A stretch of DNA of 64,000 bases from Morinoia aosen. Its lineage: Eukaryota; Arthropoda; Malacostraca; Amphipoda; Talitridae. This document shows positions 10,996 through 20,747 of this stretch, one piece after another. The stretch's first letter is position 1, and every line of letters begins with the position of its first letter. The notes under the pieces are model-generated. The model made no database searches and was not told where the DNA came from. It saw only the letters and a list, made by a program, of their open reading frames with translations. The stretch is taken from the NCBI GenBank assembly GCA_030386875.1, contig CM059567.1, positions 82,825,130 through 82,889,129 of the forward strand. Reading direction: 5' to 3'. A program made the position numbers and the translations under genes.

Positions 10996-11344
10996 GAAAT
11001 GAAATTGGTTCCAATTGTATCAGACACAGGATATAGTCTTAAATATTTTTCACTGGGCCAGCAAATGAAATAAATATTTTAATGTTATCACAGAAGAGCT
11101 AGAATCACATATATGAATACCCTCAGGTATTAAATTTGTTTGCAAGCATTATTATAACAGAGCATCAAATAAATGTCAACACATGCATTCAAAATCAACC
11201 ACAATCAAGCAACATTTTATTTTAATGACATCAATTCAGTATCAAATAAATTGAAAAATGCTTTGTGCCAGTAAGTAGTTGATAAAAATTAATTAACTAC
11301 TGCATTGCTAATTACAACTAATAGTCACTTGCGGTATGATATAG
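10996..11344. other. Unannotated AT-rich stretch
   Basis: No gene or repeat recognised. Confidence 0.4.
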
Positions 11345-11348
11345 AAAA

Positions 11349-11420
11349 GAGCCTACAGGGATTTGAACCCCAACCTTTCACTCATTCAGAGTGAACGCTC
11401 TTCCGTTAAGCTATAAGCTC
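11349..11420 (-). tRNA. tRNA-like gene or tRNA pseudogene, apparent anticodon GAA (Phe)
   Basis: Read on the minus strand, 72 nt fold as a cloverleaf: acceptor GAGCTTA/TAGGCTC (7 bp, one wobble), D arm GCTT/GAGC with GG in the loop, anticodon stem TCACT/AGTGA with loop CTGAATG, variable AAGGT, T arm TGGGG/CCCTG with loop TTCAAAT. A TTTT run follows immediately, as for Pol III termination. Odd points are two bases between the D and anticodon stems, T at position 37, and wobbles in the T stem. It may be a decayed tRNA or a SINE head. Confidence 0.5.
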
Positions 11421-11919
11421 CATGACATTCATTGCGCAAGTAACATTTTTGTAATAATTTGCAAATAATTAAATTGCACTGCTAATTTATAGCACACTGC
11501 AAACATATTATTCAAACTTACCTCAAATGCTATCAATGCATCCGATACTGGCTGAACATGAAACTCTGAAGAACTTGGTGTATGTTGTATTCCAGCAGCC
11601 ACCGAGTCCGTGGGACCAGATATGCGAATTGACTGGGGATCAACTGAAAGACGAAAAATACTTCAGAAAAGTATGGATTGATAAATGTACTATGTACATG
11701 GAAATACAAATATGTTGAGAATAGTCCCAACAAATTCAAGGAGCATTTCCACCAACTCCTTAGGCAAAGGAATTGTTTATGTCCAATGCCATGAGGCCTC
11801 CTTGATGGTTGGTCGCTGACCCTTTGGCCGGAGGTTTCACCGTGGCAGAGGCAATAAAGTTGCTCATTAATGGCTCTACCACAGTCCTAGTATAACCGCA
11901 TACATATGCACAAACACAT
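11421..11919. other. Unannotated stretch
   Basis: Short frames only; no motifs recognised. Confidence 0.4.
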
Positions 11920-12530
11920 GCTTCTTTTGATATCTATAAATCTATTTAGACCACTGCTTCCAACTGACTAAAACTAAAGTTCAGTGAAAAATTTCACAAC
12001 TTGAGATTAGTTCATATAATACGTCTCTATTCAATATAACTTCCTTTCATAACTTTAAATCTATTTAAACTGTTGCTTTCCGTTGACTACAACTAAATTT
12101 CTGTGAAAAACTTCACAACTTAAGATTAAGTTCATATAATACGTCTCTATTCAATATAACTTCCTCTTATACCTATAAATCTATTTAAACTGTTGCTTTC
12201 CGTTGACTAAAACTAAATTTCTGTGAAAAACTTCACAACTTAAGATTAAGTTCATATAATACGTCTCTATTCAATATATATTCCTTTGATATCATTAAAT
12301 CTATTTAAACTGTTACATTCCGTTGACTAAAACTAAAGTTCAGTGAAAAACTTCACAACTTAAGATTGAGTTCATATAATACGTCTCTATTCAATATAAC
12401 TTCCTCTTATACCTGTAAATCTATTTAAACCGTGGCTTTCCCTTGACTGAAAATAAAATTCACTGAAACACCTTCACGACTTGAAATTTAGTTCATAAAA
12501 TAATTTGCTACCCATTACAACTTCCTTCCT
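11920..12530. repeat. ~120-bp tandem satellite, about five copies
   Basis: The block CTATTTA recurs at 11942, 12061, 12181, 12301 and 12421, giving a 119-120 bp period. Each unit also carries CTTCACAACTTAAGATT, CATATAATACGTCTCTATTC and AACTTCCT. The outer units are more diverged than the inner ones, as expected for unequal crossing-over arrays. Confidence 0.9.
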
Positions 12531-13570
12531 TTCCATTGAGTAACCTAAATAATTCATTGCGAAAGAATATTAGCCTTAAAATTAGCTTCATCTAAACTAG
12601 CTAGCTACTCGCAGGCTACTCGAGGAATTTCCCCTCTTTCACAGTACTTTTTTCTTCCGGCAATCCGATCTTTAGCATATGTTAGATTCAGTGCAATTAT
12701 CTTGTTTACTTCCGATGCATGTGCAGTTTTGCCGGCTGGTGACCTCAAAGCAGCTTCTGCAAAAACAAACCAGTGGAAATGCTCATTCAATGTAGTTCAA
12801 ATGAGCTATATTCAATAAACAAAGAAAATGAGGTGAATATTTCCAATTTCTTATTCTCCTTCAAAATATGGTATAACTTTTAAATTTTTTATTGTAAAAA
12901 AACAAGCACTCCGTTAGATTCAGCGAGTCGTTTTACATCCAAAAACACTCAATTTGAAATTTTATATCATACGTAGAAAAAAGGCCCGAGTTCTGAAAGC
13001 ATTGGAACTGAAAATCTAGAGATTTGTACGCATCATATCAAGAAAATTCAAATGGAAAACAAATAAATAAAAACAATTTTAGAAAGTTCAAATATGTTCT
13101 TATCCTTCATATAAATTTCATTTATGTGCTTGCAATAGTAATCACACAAGTAGGTTGGCAGAGGTGAACCATGCTGTTTTTTTTAATAAAAACATGTATT
13201 TTTTTCACAAAAAAACATGACTAATAAACATTGCTATTAATAAATTTTATGGGACCAAAAAATCATGCCATTTTTCTAAAACATGTTTTTCTGCAAAAAA
13301 TCATGATTAAAATCATGGATATTAACATATTTTATGTGACCAAAAAAAACAGACATACTTAACAAAATTTGAGTGTGTGCAAAAAAAACACATAAAAAAC
13401 ATGTTTTTTTTTTGCAAAAAAACTGCCATCAAATGAAACCGTTTTTTTACATCACTAGATACTCCTCAACTGAAAACAGAAACACGCAGGCAGCATTTTT
13501 TACACTCTGTTTTATACAGTAGAACTTCATACACATCATTCAAAAGAATTGATGCATTGAAATCTAGTCG
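12531..13570. other. Unannotated; A/T-homopolymer-rich degenerate repeats at about 13165-13450
   Basis: From 13165 to 13450 blocks such as AAAAACATG, CATGTTTTTTT and TTTTATGKGACCAAAAAA recur at irregular spacing. No coding evidence. Confidence 0.5.
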
Positions 13571-14475
13571 CTAAACAGAAGCAATGCACAATGAAAGGTA
13601 CGTACCACGTATGCAGGAGCAGAGCTTCAACCCTATGAACTGCCGTTTTGTTCCTTTACCATGCATGGAGAACTGGACTGCTACTTCATTCTTTAAAACT
13701 TTCTTCATAATTTTATGCACAGTTGAATTCATACCTGCACCACTAAAGTTTGCCGGCATGCTAATTAAGCTCTGTTTCTGAACATCATCATTCAGAATTG
13801 CTTCAAAATCTTTTACATTCTTCATTGGTTCAAGTGGTAATTGAGGAATTGTGTTTGGGTCAGTGATAGGAGTAACGTTTGCTTTATGTACTCTTTTCAG
13901 TAATTTTATTTCTTCTTTAAGGTCAAGAATGCTCTTGTGTAATTTTCCATAGGCTTCCACTTGTTTATCAAAACACTTTTCAAGTTCCTTCACAATTTGT
14001 GTTTTACTGCCTTTCAATTCTTCATCAAAGAAAGCTTACATTTCAGTAACATTTAATTTAGCTTCTTTTTTAGAAGGTCTAAACTGTTCTCTTTTTCTGA
14101 TTTTTTGGGGAGGCTGGGGCACTTCATCGTCACTACTGGTGTCACTGCAAGCACTAATTGCACTTTCAAGAAGTTCACCACCACTGTAAGGTTCTGTAGC
14201 ACTTTGGTCTGAAGCCTCTTTTGATTTCTGTTTACATTCTTTGTAAGTAGATGCCGCTGAAATAACTCAGCGCTTAATACAGCACCACTCATTTGATGGT
14301 GGTTCACATTTTTTGATCTTTTAAATCATTTTGGACATTTTATCCATGGATTTGTTTTCAGGCCAACGACAATACTGTTCATTATCGAGTTTTTGAAGCC
14401 AAGAAGTTGGAACACCTTCTACAGTGTTTTCCTTCTCAGAGTACTCAATTGAATATATTCTGAAAATTCTAAGAG
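13571..14475 (-). pseudogene. DUF4806-domain protein gene, broken by three in-frame stops
   Basis: One minus-strand frame runs the whole length. It starts with an IYSIEYSEKENTVEGVPTSW segment and a C-R-W-P motif, the usual N-terminus of DUF4806 proteins. It continues through a Ser/Lys/acidic linker and a coiled-coil-like LHKSILDLKEEIKLLKRV stretch to the DUF4806 domain (LPLEPMKNVKDFEAIL, then VHKIMKKVLKNEVAVQF, GKGTKRQF and C-S-C-I-R-G-T). Stops interrupt it at TAA and TGA in the 14260-14310 area and TAA near 14037. Single-frame continuity without introns suggests a processed copy or a gene domesticated from a mobile element. No function is assigned to this family. Confidence 0.75.
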
Positions 14476-15270
14476 ATCAATGAAGTCCAGCTGTCTTTGA
14501 ATAAAAATTGAACAAAAAAATTCACATGACCCACAAACTGCAATGTGAATGAAATTATAACATAAAAATTAATGTCACGAATATGGGAACCTAACTAATG
14601 CACAAAATGAACACAAGAACATAAGCTTGAAATGAACAAAGCACATAAAAGACTAGAACATAGACATCAACATTCATAGAAGAAGAAGTACAATATACCT
14701 TTTTTTGAAGGGTAGGATCAAACATTTCCTATAGATGTTGTTTCTTTTGATAATTTTGGTTTCAGAACTTTTGCTAACAATAAAAACATTTTAGAGTGAG
14801 GAAGAAGTTGGATATTTGGCGGCAGGTTTTGGATATTTGGATATTTGACAGCCATAACTCTCGACAGAAGAATGTGTCATGTGAAATATTGTTAGCATCA
14901 CCGTAGAGTTTCATTACGGTGTTTTGAAAATGAATGAGTTGAATTCTCTCCTCTCACTTTCTTAAAACTGGCTCAACGTGACGCACAGGCGAAAATTCTT
15001 TCTTTTTTAGGACTATTGGAAATCCTTCACAAAAAACTACAAAAACCTAATTTTCCAATAAATGCGTTATACCACTTTCATTGCTTGGTCTGTTTAACAT
15101 TAACGAGAAATCACTGCGATAGTATAGAAGTCAGTGGAATATTTTGGTGAAAAGTACATAGTGCCTTAGTCACCCCTCAACTCAATGACTATGCCAATCC
15201 TTTCTAGTTTAATTATCCCTAAAATTCCATCAAGTCACTCAAGTGTTCAGTAAATGTCAGATGTACCATT
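14476..15270. other. Unannotated stretch
   Basis: No gene recognised; a small local repeat of GGATATTTGG occurs near 14807-14850. Confidence 0.4.
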
Positions 15271-15274
15271 GTGC

Positions 15275-15530
15275 TCTCCGTGGCACAGCGGTTAAGGGGT
15301 CGGACTTGTATGCTGGAAGTCGCGGGTTCGTATCCCGGCGCTGGCGCGGAGATTTTCCCCGTTGGGTATAAGGGAAAGCTCAAGCACAATACCCCACTCA
15401 ACCCAGGTGTCGGAAATGGGTACCGGCTTTACGGGGGAACCGTCATGGTGTCCTATATAAAGGGTTAGTTATAAGGCATTTGAAAAACCAATGCTAAGAT
15501 CATATGTATCAGGCTTGATTGGAAATAAAG
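15275..15530 (+). repeat. tRNA-derived SINE, copy 1
   Basis: The head carries a Pol III box A (TGGCACAGCGG from 15281) and box B (GGTTCGTATCC, 15325-15335). The body, with CCCCGTTGGG, CCCACTCAACCCAGGTGT and TAGTTATAAGGCATTTGAAA, is shared with the copy at 42200-42448, which proves a dispersed family. It ends near an ATAAAG-containing tail. Translated frames across it are meaningless. Confidence 0.85.
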
Positions 15531-16384
15531 CATCCCAAAGATGCCGATGTTAACCTAACCTTTAACCTGATGTTAACCTTTGTAAGTTTTGTTACTCAAT
15601 AGATCCGTCTTCAACTCGGTGTATCAACCTTACGCATCTCAATAGAAGAAAATGTAAGATCGGCATCATAGCATGCGTATAACTATAGATCGCAAGCCAT
15701 CGACTCACAGGACGTCTACCTCGAGTACACGTAAGGCACGATCTTCAAACAGTTGCCCTAACGACACCATGGTGCCGATAGCATCCAAAGATCCTACCAG
15801 TACATTGAAAATTAAATATCCAAATCACTTTACATGACCCTCAATTTTTTCTAAAAAAATTTGAGTTCATAACTATTTTGGGAAAGCGTCTAATAAATTT
15901 ATGTGTACCTAGTACATTATTTCATCGTTACTTATGCATAATGTTTTTCAATCTTTATGTCCTTAGATTGGACAGTTCTCCAGTTGTTTACTTGAAAGAA
16001 GAGAACATGATCAGCTCAGCAGCACTTTTTCTTTTAGCACAACGTGATCGCAACGATCGTTGAACACTCACGCCTGCTGAGTTGGTGAAATAACCGTTGA
16101 AGAGTGGGTGAAAACATCGATCCTGTGTTGAGGCTTGTGGGACCGGGCACCTTATCCACGTAGGTTATGCGGAGACAAATTCAGGATATCTTGTTATGAT
16201 TGGCAGTTACTGTCAGCATTGACTACCGAAGTCGACCCTCGACCACCCTCATTTTCATTCTTGAACACTTCATCGTCGGCCGCACCTGTGCGATAGCCAA
16301 AATTAACAGAAGATACTACGGTTTGAAAAACTTGATTGCACTAAATTTGTGGATGTAGAAAGATATGATATTAATATTCGAAAT
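15531..16384. other. Unannotated stretch
   Basis: No gene or repeat family recognised. Confidence 0.4.
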
Positions 16385-17090
16385 ATAATTAATGAAAATT
16401 TACACTAAAATTGCTATAAGATCATTGCTCGAACAACTAATGATCGCCAAGCTCTTAGACATTGTTGAAAAGAAAAAATGCTTCTATCAGATCCTGTAGA
16501 TCACTCATCGTCCACCTCACCAGCTCCATTGCATTTCTCTGCCCCACCAGCCTGAGCTTGGAGGTAAGCTTGACGTTGAACATGAACTTAAGCGTTGATA
16601 ATTACAAAGTTTACAAGGACGCTAACTGCCAGGTGGTAATATCACACCGTTGATGATGAGCTCCGCAATGAAATAAGGGTCAATAACACCTGAACGCTGG
16701 AACAAGCGTCAATAATGCAGCGTTTCAAGCAATAAGCTGTACCCCATCGGTGACGCCAAGAACGCTTTTGGTAATAATGAGTTGGGCAAAATCAGTGAGA
16801 TAACTACGGCTTCGAACGACATCCTGAAAAACAGTAGTAACATGAGCAATATCCTGATCAATAACTTGTGCCAAATGAACCCCATGGCAGCGTTGCTTTG
16901 GAGACCAACAGCGCCGAGACCGGGTCCAAGAAGAGGTGAAGAAAACCTTTCATTGGCCCCAGCCGAGCAGACCACCTCCCCAGCCCAGCAGACCGCCTTC
17001 TCCACCTCTGAGGATGGGCCGAGAAGACTACTAACGAGACCATAACCGCGTAGAAAGCTTTCAAGCAAACCATCACTTTGTCCACCCAGT
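16385..17090 (-). pseudogene. Decayed paralogue of the secreted-protein gene at 48933-50104
   Basis: On the minus strand the order of blocks follows the 49-kb gene: Gly/Leu-type sequence (GTAGTCTTCTCGGCCC, GGTGGTCTGCTCGGC), then CTTCTTGGACCCGGTCTCGG matching the [16 protein letters not shown] region, then a helical part containing IITKSVLGVTDGVQLI beside [16 protein letters not shown]. It also matches the 3' untranslated region, where TGCAATGGAGCTGGTGAGG corresponds to TGCAGTGGAGCTGGTGATG of the live gene. The signal-peptide exon, (Asn-Pro)n and Thr-rich tracts are missing, and frameshifts and stops are present. Homology through the UTR indicates a duplicated locus, now dead. Confidence 0.75.
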
Positions 17091-18053
17091 AGCCTGTGTC
17101 CTCTTTTATCGAAGGACAGAATTAGAAAAGCACGCCAATTTTTTTGTAATTCAACTTTAATCGATTCACATGTAAGAAGGTATAAAATTCACAAAACTTC
17201 AAATCAAAATTCAGTAATACTTAATAAGAAACGCATCTTGGAAGTACAGCAAAAGCTGATAGAGCAACCCTTCATACACACTCCATTCAAGGCAATCTAA
17301 GAGATCCAAGTGGGGCGTGCTTGTGCCAAAGGATTGGGTAAGAAATGAACAAACTTGACTTTTGCGCCAGATAGCGATAAATTCGAATGCTATACGGATA
17401 ACTTTGACGCTACTCACATTCCAACATATTCGGCAAGGCATGATCTCTGTCGAGAACAACTTCCAGCTAAATTACTTTTTTGGAAAATTAAAGATCTGGA
17501 TAACATTGTATGTCATATTTCTCTGCCGCAATATTGTTCGAAAGTTCTAAAACAACATGCGTGTTTACAAAAGGTTTTATATTACTATAAAAAATAATGC
17601 TTGAGGAATAGTACTAAAAGTCAGCAAAAACGTTCAATCACGTTCTCATACTAGTTATTGCGTTGAAATTTTCATAATTATGAGAACACCATTTGTTAGA
17701 AATGCGTGTACTCGCTAGAGCCCTTGTGTGAGCTACTTTACTTTGTAAGTGTAAAGACACGAGTGAATACTGAATGGATTTATATTCCAATGATTTCACA
17801 AAGTTAACAATTATTTCTATGCTATTTAAACTTACTAAAAAAACACCAGCGAACTCAATGAAAAAGATACATGCTGTCAGAATACATGCAACGTCAACAG
17901 TTTAGATGTCATCAACCCTGCACAAATGTCACAAGATAATTTTGCGATCAGAAATTTAAAAAAATTACAGATTTTTCAGTGAAGATTCGTCCAATGCGCC
18001 CAAAGTGATAAACAAAAAATTTCATGTAAATTTGATGCATAATATCATGAGTG
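17091..18053. other. Unannotated stretch
   Basis: No gene recognised; small frames only. Confidence 0.4.
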
Positions 18054-18290
18054 TGTGCGCCTGCCGAGTATATAAATAGAATCGGCAAGGGTCGTCGCCG
18101 TTCATTAGCGGTGGCCTGCCGTAGAGGTCGCACTTAGAAAGGTCGTCGCTGTTCATTAGCGGAAGCGCGACTGTCGAGAAAGCCTGTGTCAACTCTGAAG
18201 CACCAATAAACGATAACTATTTTGCTGCTTCGTCACTCCCGAACCTCATTCGCGTTTTAGTTACGGCCTGTATCTGAAAAGGCCGGAACA
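18054..18290 (+). repeat. 5' LTR with promoter and polyadenylation signal
   Basis: TATAAATA lies at 18071-18078, bracketed by inverted repeats TGCCGA (18062-18067) and TCGGCA (18082-18087). Downstream are two copies of GTCGTCGCYGTTCATTAGCG (near 18092 and 18142), and AATAAA at 18205-18210. The LTR ends in GGCCGGAACA. Confidence 0.95.
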
Positions 18291-18294
18291 TTTT

Positions 18295-18308
18295 TGGTGC
18301 CCGTGTAT
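18295..18308 (+). other. Putative primer-binding site
   Basis: TGGTGCCCGTGTAT begins four bases after the 5' LTR; starting with TGG, it can pair with a tRNA 3' CCA end. The tRNA species was not assigned. Confidence 0.6.
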
Positions 18309-18985
18309 GGGGAAGCCACATTAAAGATATCAAGAAGTGATCTTCGGTTCTGCTGATCCGTGATTTTAAATGTGAGGAGTGTCACCCTGTTTGGAGTAAC
18401 GTCGCATAGTTATCACATTACTTCAGAGCATCGAGAAAGGGAAGAAAGACGTCAGCGCAGAAAATCGAAGTTCTTTCCAAGAAACTCTTTGAGAAAGAAA
18501 CTCTTCGAGAAAGAGACACTTCGAGTCGAGAGAGAGAAAATCAAAAATCTACACGCTAACTCAGTCTTCACCAGCCTGGATCATCGCTACTCAAAGGAGA
18601 AGATGAAGTGAGGGGTCCAGACCAACAACCTGGTCTGTCGACGAGATCTACGCATTTACGCACCGTCATCTGCAACGAGAAGCGAGAGCTACGCATCGCC
18701 AAAATATTAAGTTAAGTGTACGCCGATAATGTTGCTTGCAAATTAAAAATAAGCATGCGCTCAAATTAATGATTATACATCATCATTATAAAATTAATGA
18801 GTAGGAAGTTAAGCATGGGCATTGCGAAAGCGCAGTAAGCAAGCTGAATCCCGGGAGAGCGAGAGCGAGCGTGTACGCGGAAACGTTGTGTGGAGAGGTA
18901 GTCCATTGTTCTCTGGAACAGTTGAAGGAAGTTGTAGCCATTGTCTCTAGCACCCATTGTCCTCTGGCGCCCATTGTCTCTAGCA

Positions 18986-19020
18986 TATAAAAGTAAGCTG
19001 AAGCAGCTTACCTCTATTCA
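18986..19020 (+). promoter_or_regulatory. Second TATA/initiator-like core and hairpin in the gag leader
   Basis: TATAAAAG (18986-18993) is followed at about 34 bp by TTCAGAGT, which resembles an arthropod initiator. Between them is a perfect 8-bp hairpin GTAAGCTG/CAGCTTAC (18993-19011). This would place an internal start site between the LTR and gag. It is inferred from spacing alone. Confidence 0.35.
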
Positions 19021-19089
19021 GAGTGGTGCCAGCCTTCACGAGTAATTAGCAATTAGCCTGGTTTAAGTCCACTGAAAATGTGAGTTAAA

Positions 19090-19200
19090 ATTTTATTGTA
19101 TGTAGAATATTATCAATTGCACGTAGAAAATTTTATTGTATGTAGAATATTATCAATTGCATGTAGAAAATTTTATTGTGTGTAGAACATTTTTCTTTTA
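19090..19200 (+). repeat. 40-bp direct repeats in the gag leader
   Basis: The block TTTTATTGTATGTAGAATAT recurs at 19091, 19131 and 19171 (third copy partial), giving a 40-bp period just upstream of the gag start. Confidence 0.9.
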
Positions 19201-19242
19201 ATGGAAATTGGAGGATTATGAATATAGGATTATTTTGTGCTT

Positions 19243-20709
19243 ATGTCGGGCAGTGACTCTGACGAATACGAGTGCATAAGAACAATCCCGTATGTGACTA
19301 CATTCGGAAGAGTGTCGATTCCTATTTTTTCAGCGAAGTCGAATTCAAAGTTTGTGAACATGACGACCACCACCACTGTCACCCCTGTTACCAGTGCGGT
19401 CACTACCACAGTTAGCCCTGTAACTAGTACTGTTACAACTGTGACGACTTCTATTGTCAGTCCGATACCTAGTGTTGTAATTGCTGGGCAGGATCTGCCG
19501 CAGTACCGAGGTAGAAAACGAAAGAACGACCCTGACTTCATAGAAAATAAGTCACTAGAAACGCACATAAAGAATGTGCGAGCATATTTCAATATGTTGT
19601 CAGATAACTCAGAAGAAGCGAAACTAAACTTATTGTTGCGAACTGCAGACAAGCGGGTAGGCGACTTCAACACGGTCGTCGCGTCCATAATTAGTGAAGG
19701 TTATGAATTAAGTTTCGAAGAAGTCGTGCACCTGCTGGAAAATATCTACGTCTCGAAAGGTGAAAGATCTCTGCACGCGGTCGCCTGTGATCTAAATAAC
19801 GTACGCCTAAAACGTAATGATGCTTTAGCGAGCCAGTTCGTTGAGATACTATCCAAAATTCGTAAGCTAACCTATAGAATAATGACCAGCCCGGAGTGTT
19901 CGAACAGAGCCCACCCCTATGTAGTAAATTGTCCCGATCCTGTTGCTCTCGATAAGTATGTCGAGAATGCTTTAATTGTTGCGTTAGCTATGGCCATCAT
20001 CAACCCCCTAGTAACAGAAGATTTTTCCAAAAAATTGTTTAACAAACCATTTAATTCGTCGGAAGAGCTCCTTCAGAGAATTGTAACTGTAATTCGCAAT
20101 TTTCCCGAGGATAAGCAAATATTAGCGACTCGATCTGAGAGATCTATGGAAATCTATTGTGCTGAGGATGATCATTCGTCCGAATCAAACTTCGAAGCTG
20201 CCTGTGATGAGGCCGAAGTGCATACAATGACAAGAGGCGGAATTCAAGGTAGAGGTAGGACGCGTAGGCCCTACTGGAGACCAAATTTCCCGAGACCAAC
20301 TTTCTGTGCTATACCTCACGTAAAATCTTTTGTTGATCGTGAATTGGGGACTCTAGAAGTCCAGGCATTGGAGACAGCTGAAACAAAGCGTTGCTCGAAT
20401 TGTTACAATCATGTGTGTATCTGTCAAGGACAAGGTGTGTCGGTAACCACTGTGGCTAGGAAACCGACTGATTGGTACAAACCAGGTTCATCTCAGACAG
20501 CCACCGAGCATTCACTGCGTGATGTAGTCTGTTTTCGTTGTAATAAGTTAGGACACTACGCAAGAGATTGTAGGTCCGGACGAGACTATTTCAACAGACC
20601 AGGTAGACCTTATCGTGTCCGTGCGCGAGGACAGCATAAAACTCGTGTACCAGAAAAAGGCCAGGTAGAAACTTACCAAACTAACAGTGGCGATAATTTT
20701 TTAGCGTAA
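19243..20709 (+). CDS. gag: Gag structural polyprotein of the Ty3/Gypsy element
   Basis: The frame is open from 19237; the first ATG is 19243, giving about 488 residues. Residues near 35-75 are Thr/Val-rich. The middle is helical and capsid-like, and the C-terminus is Arg-rich with a CX2CX4HX4C zinc knuckle (C430, C433, H438, C443) that binds RNA. A Cys pair (CSNC and CIC) precedes the knuckle. Gag packages the RNA and forms the particle. The stop TAA (20707-20709) lies four bases after a slippery heptamer, so gag ends where the shift to pol occurs. Upstream short ATG frames in the leader may lower its initiation. Confidence 0.93.
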   Translation: MSGSDSDEYECIRTIPYVTTFGRVSIPIFSAKSNSKFVNMTTTTTVTPVTSAVTTTVSPVTSTVTTVTTSIVSPIPSVVIAGQDLPQYRGRKRKNDPDFIENKSLETHIKNVRAYFNMLSDNSEEAKLNLLLRTADKRVGDFNTVVASIISEGYELSFEEVVHLLENIYVSKGERSLHAVACDLNNVRLKRNDALASQFVEILSKIRKLTYRIMTSPECSNRAHPYVVNCPDPVALDKYVENALIVALAMAIINPLVTEDFSKKLFNKPFNSSEELLQRIVTVIRNFPEDKQILATRSERSMEIYCAEDDHSSESNFEAACDEAEVHTMTRGGIQGRGRTRRPYWRPNFPRPTFCAIPHVKSFVDRELGTLEVQALETAETKRCSNCYNHVCICQGQGVSVTTVARKPTDWYKPGSSQTATEHSLRDVVCFRCNKLGHYARDCRSGRDYFNRPGRPYRVRARGQHKTRVPEKGQVETYQTNSGDNFLA

Positions 20710-20747
20710 ACTGCAGAGACGATTTCATTGCCGATAGAAATAACGTC
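20697..20747 (+). promoter_or_regulatory. Programmed -1 frameshift signal between gag and pol
   Basis: The heptamer T-TTT-TTA (20697-20703) sits in the gag frame as X-XXY-YYZ, the same slippery site used by HIV-1. After slippage the next codon is at 20703 in the pol frame, which is open from 20697. A potential stem pairs GACG and ATTTC (20718-20726) with GAAAT and CGTC (20737-20747, two-base bulge). The spacer is about 14 nt, longer than the usual 5-9, so the stimulatory structure is less certain than the heptamer. Confidence 0.8.

Noticed and set aside
10531-11073. Overlapping open frames on both strands
   Set aside because: They arise from the GTG-rich minisatellite and the 25-bp tandem repeat, whose unit lengths keep frames open by chance.
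15219-15468. Protein-coding frames on both strands
   Set aside because: They lie within a tRNA-derived SINE with box A and B.
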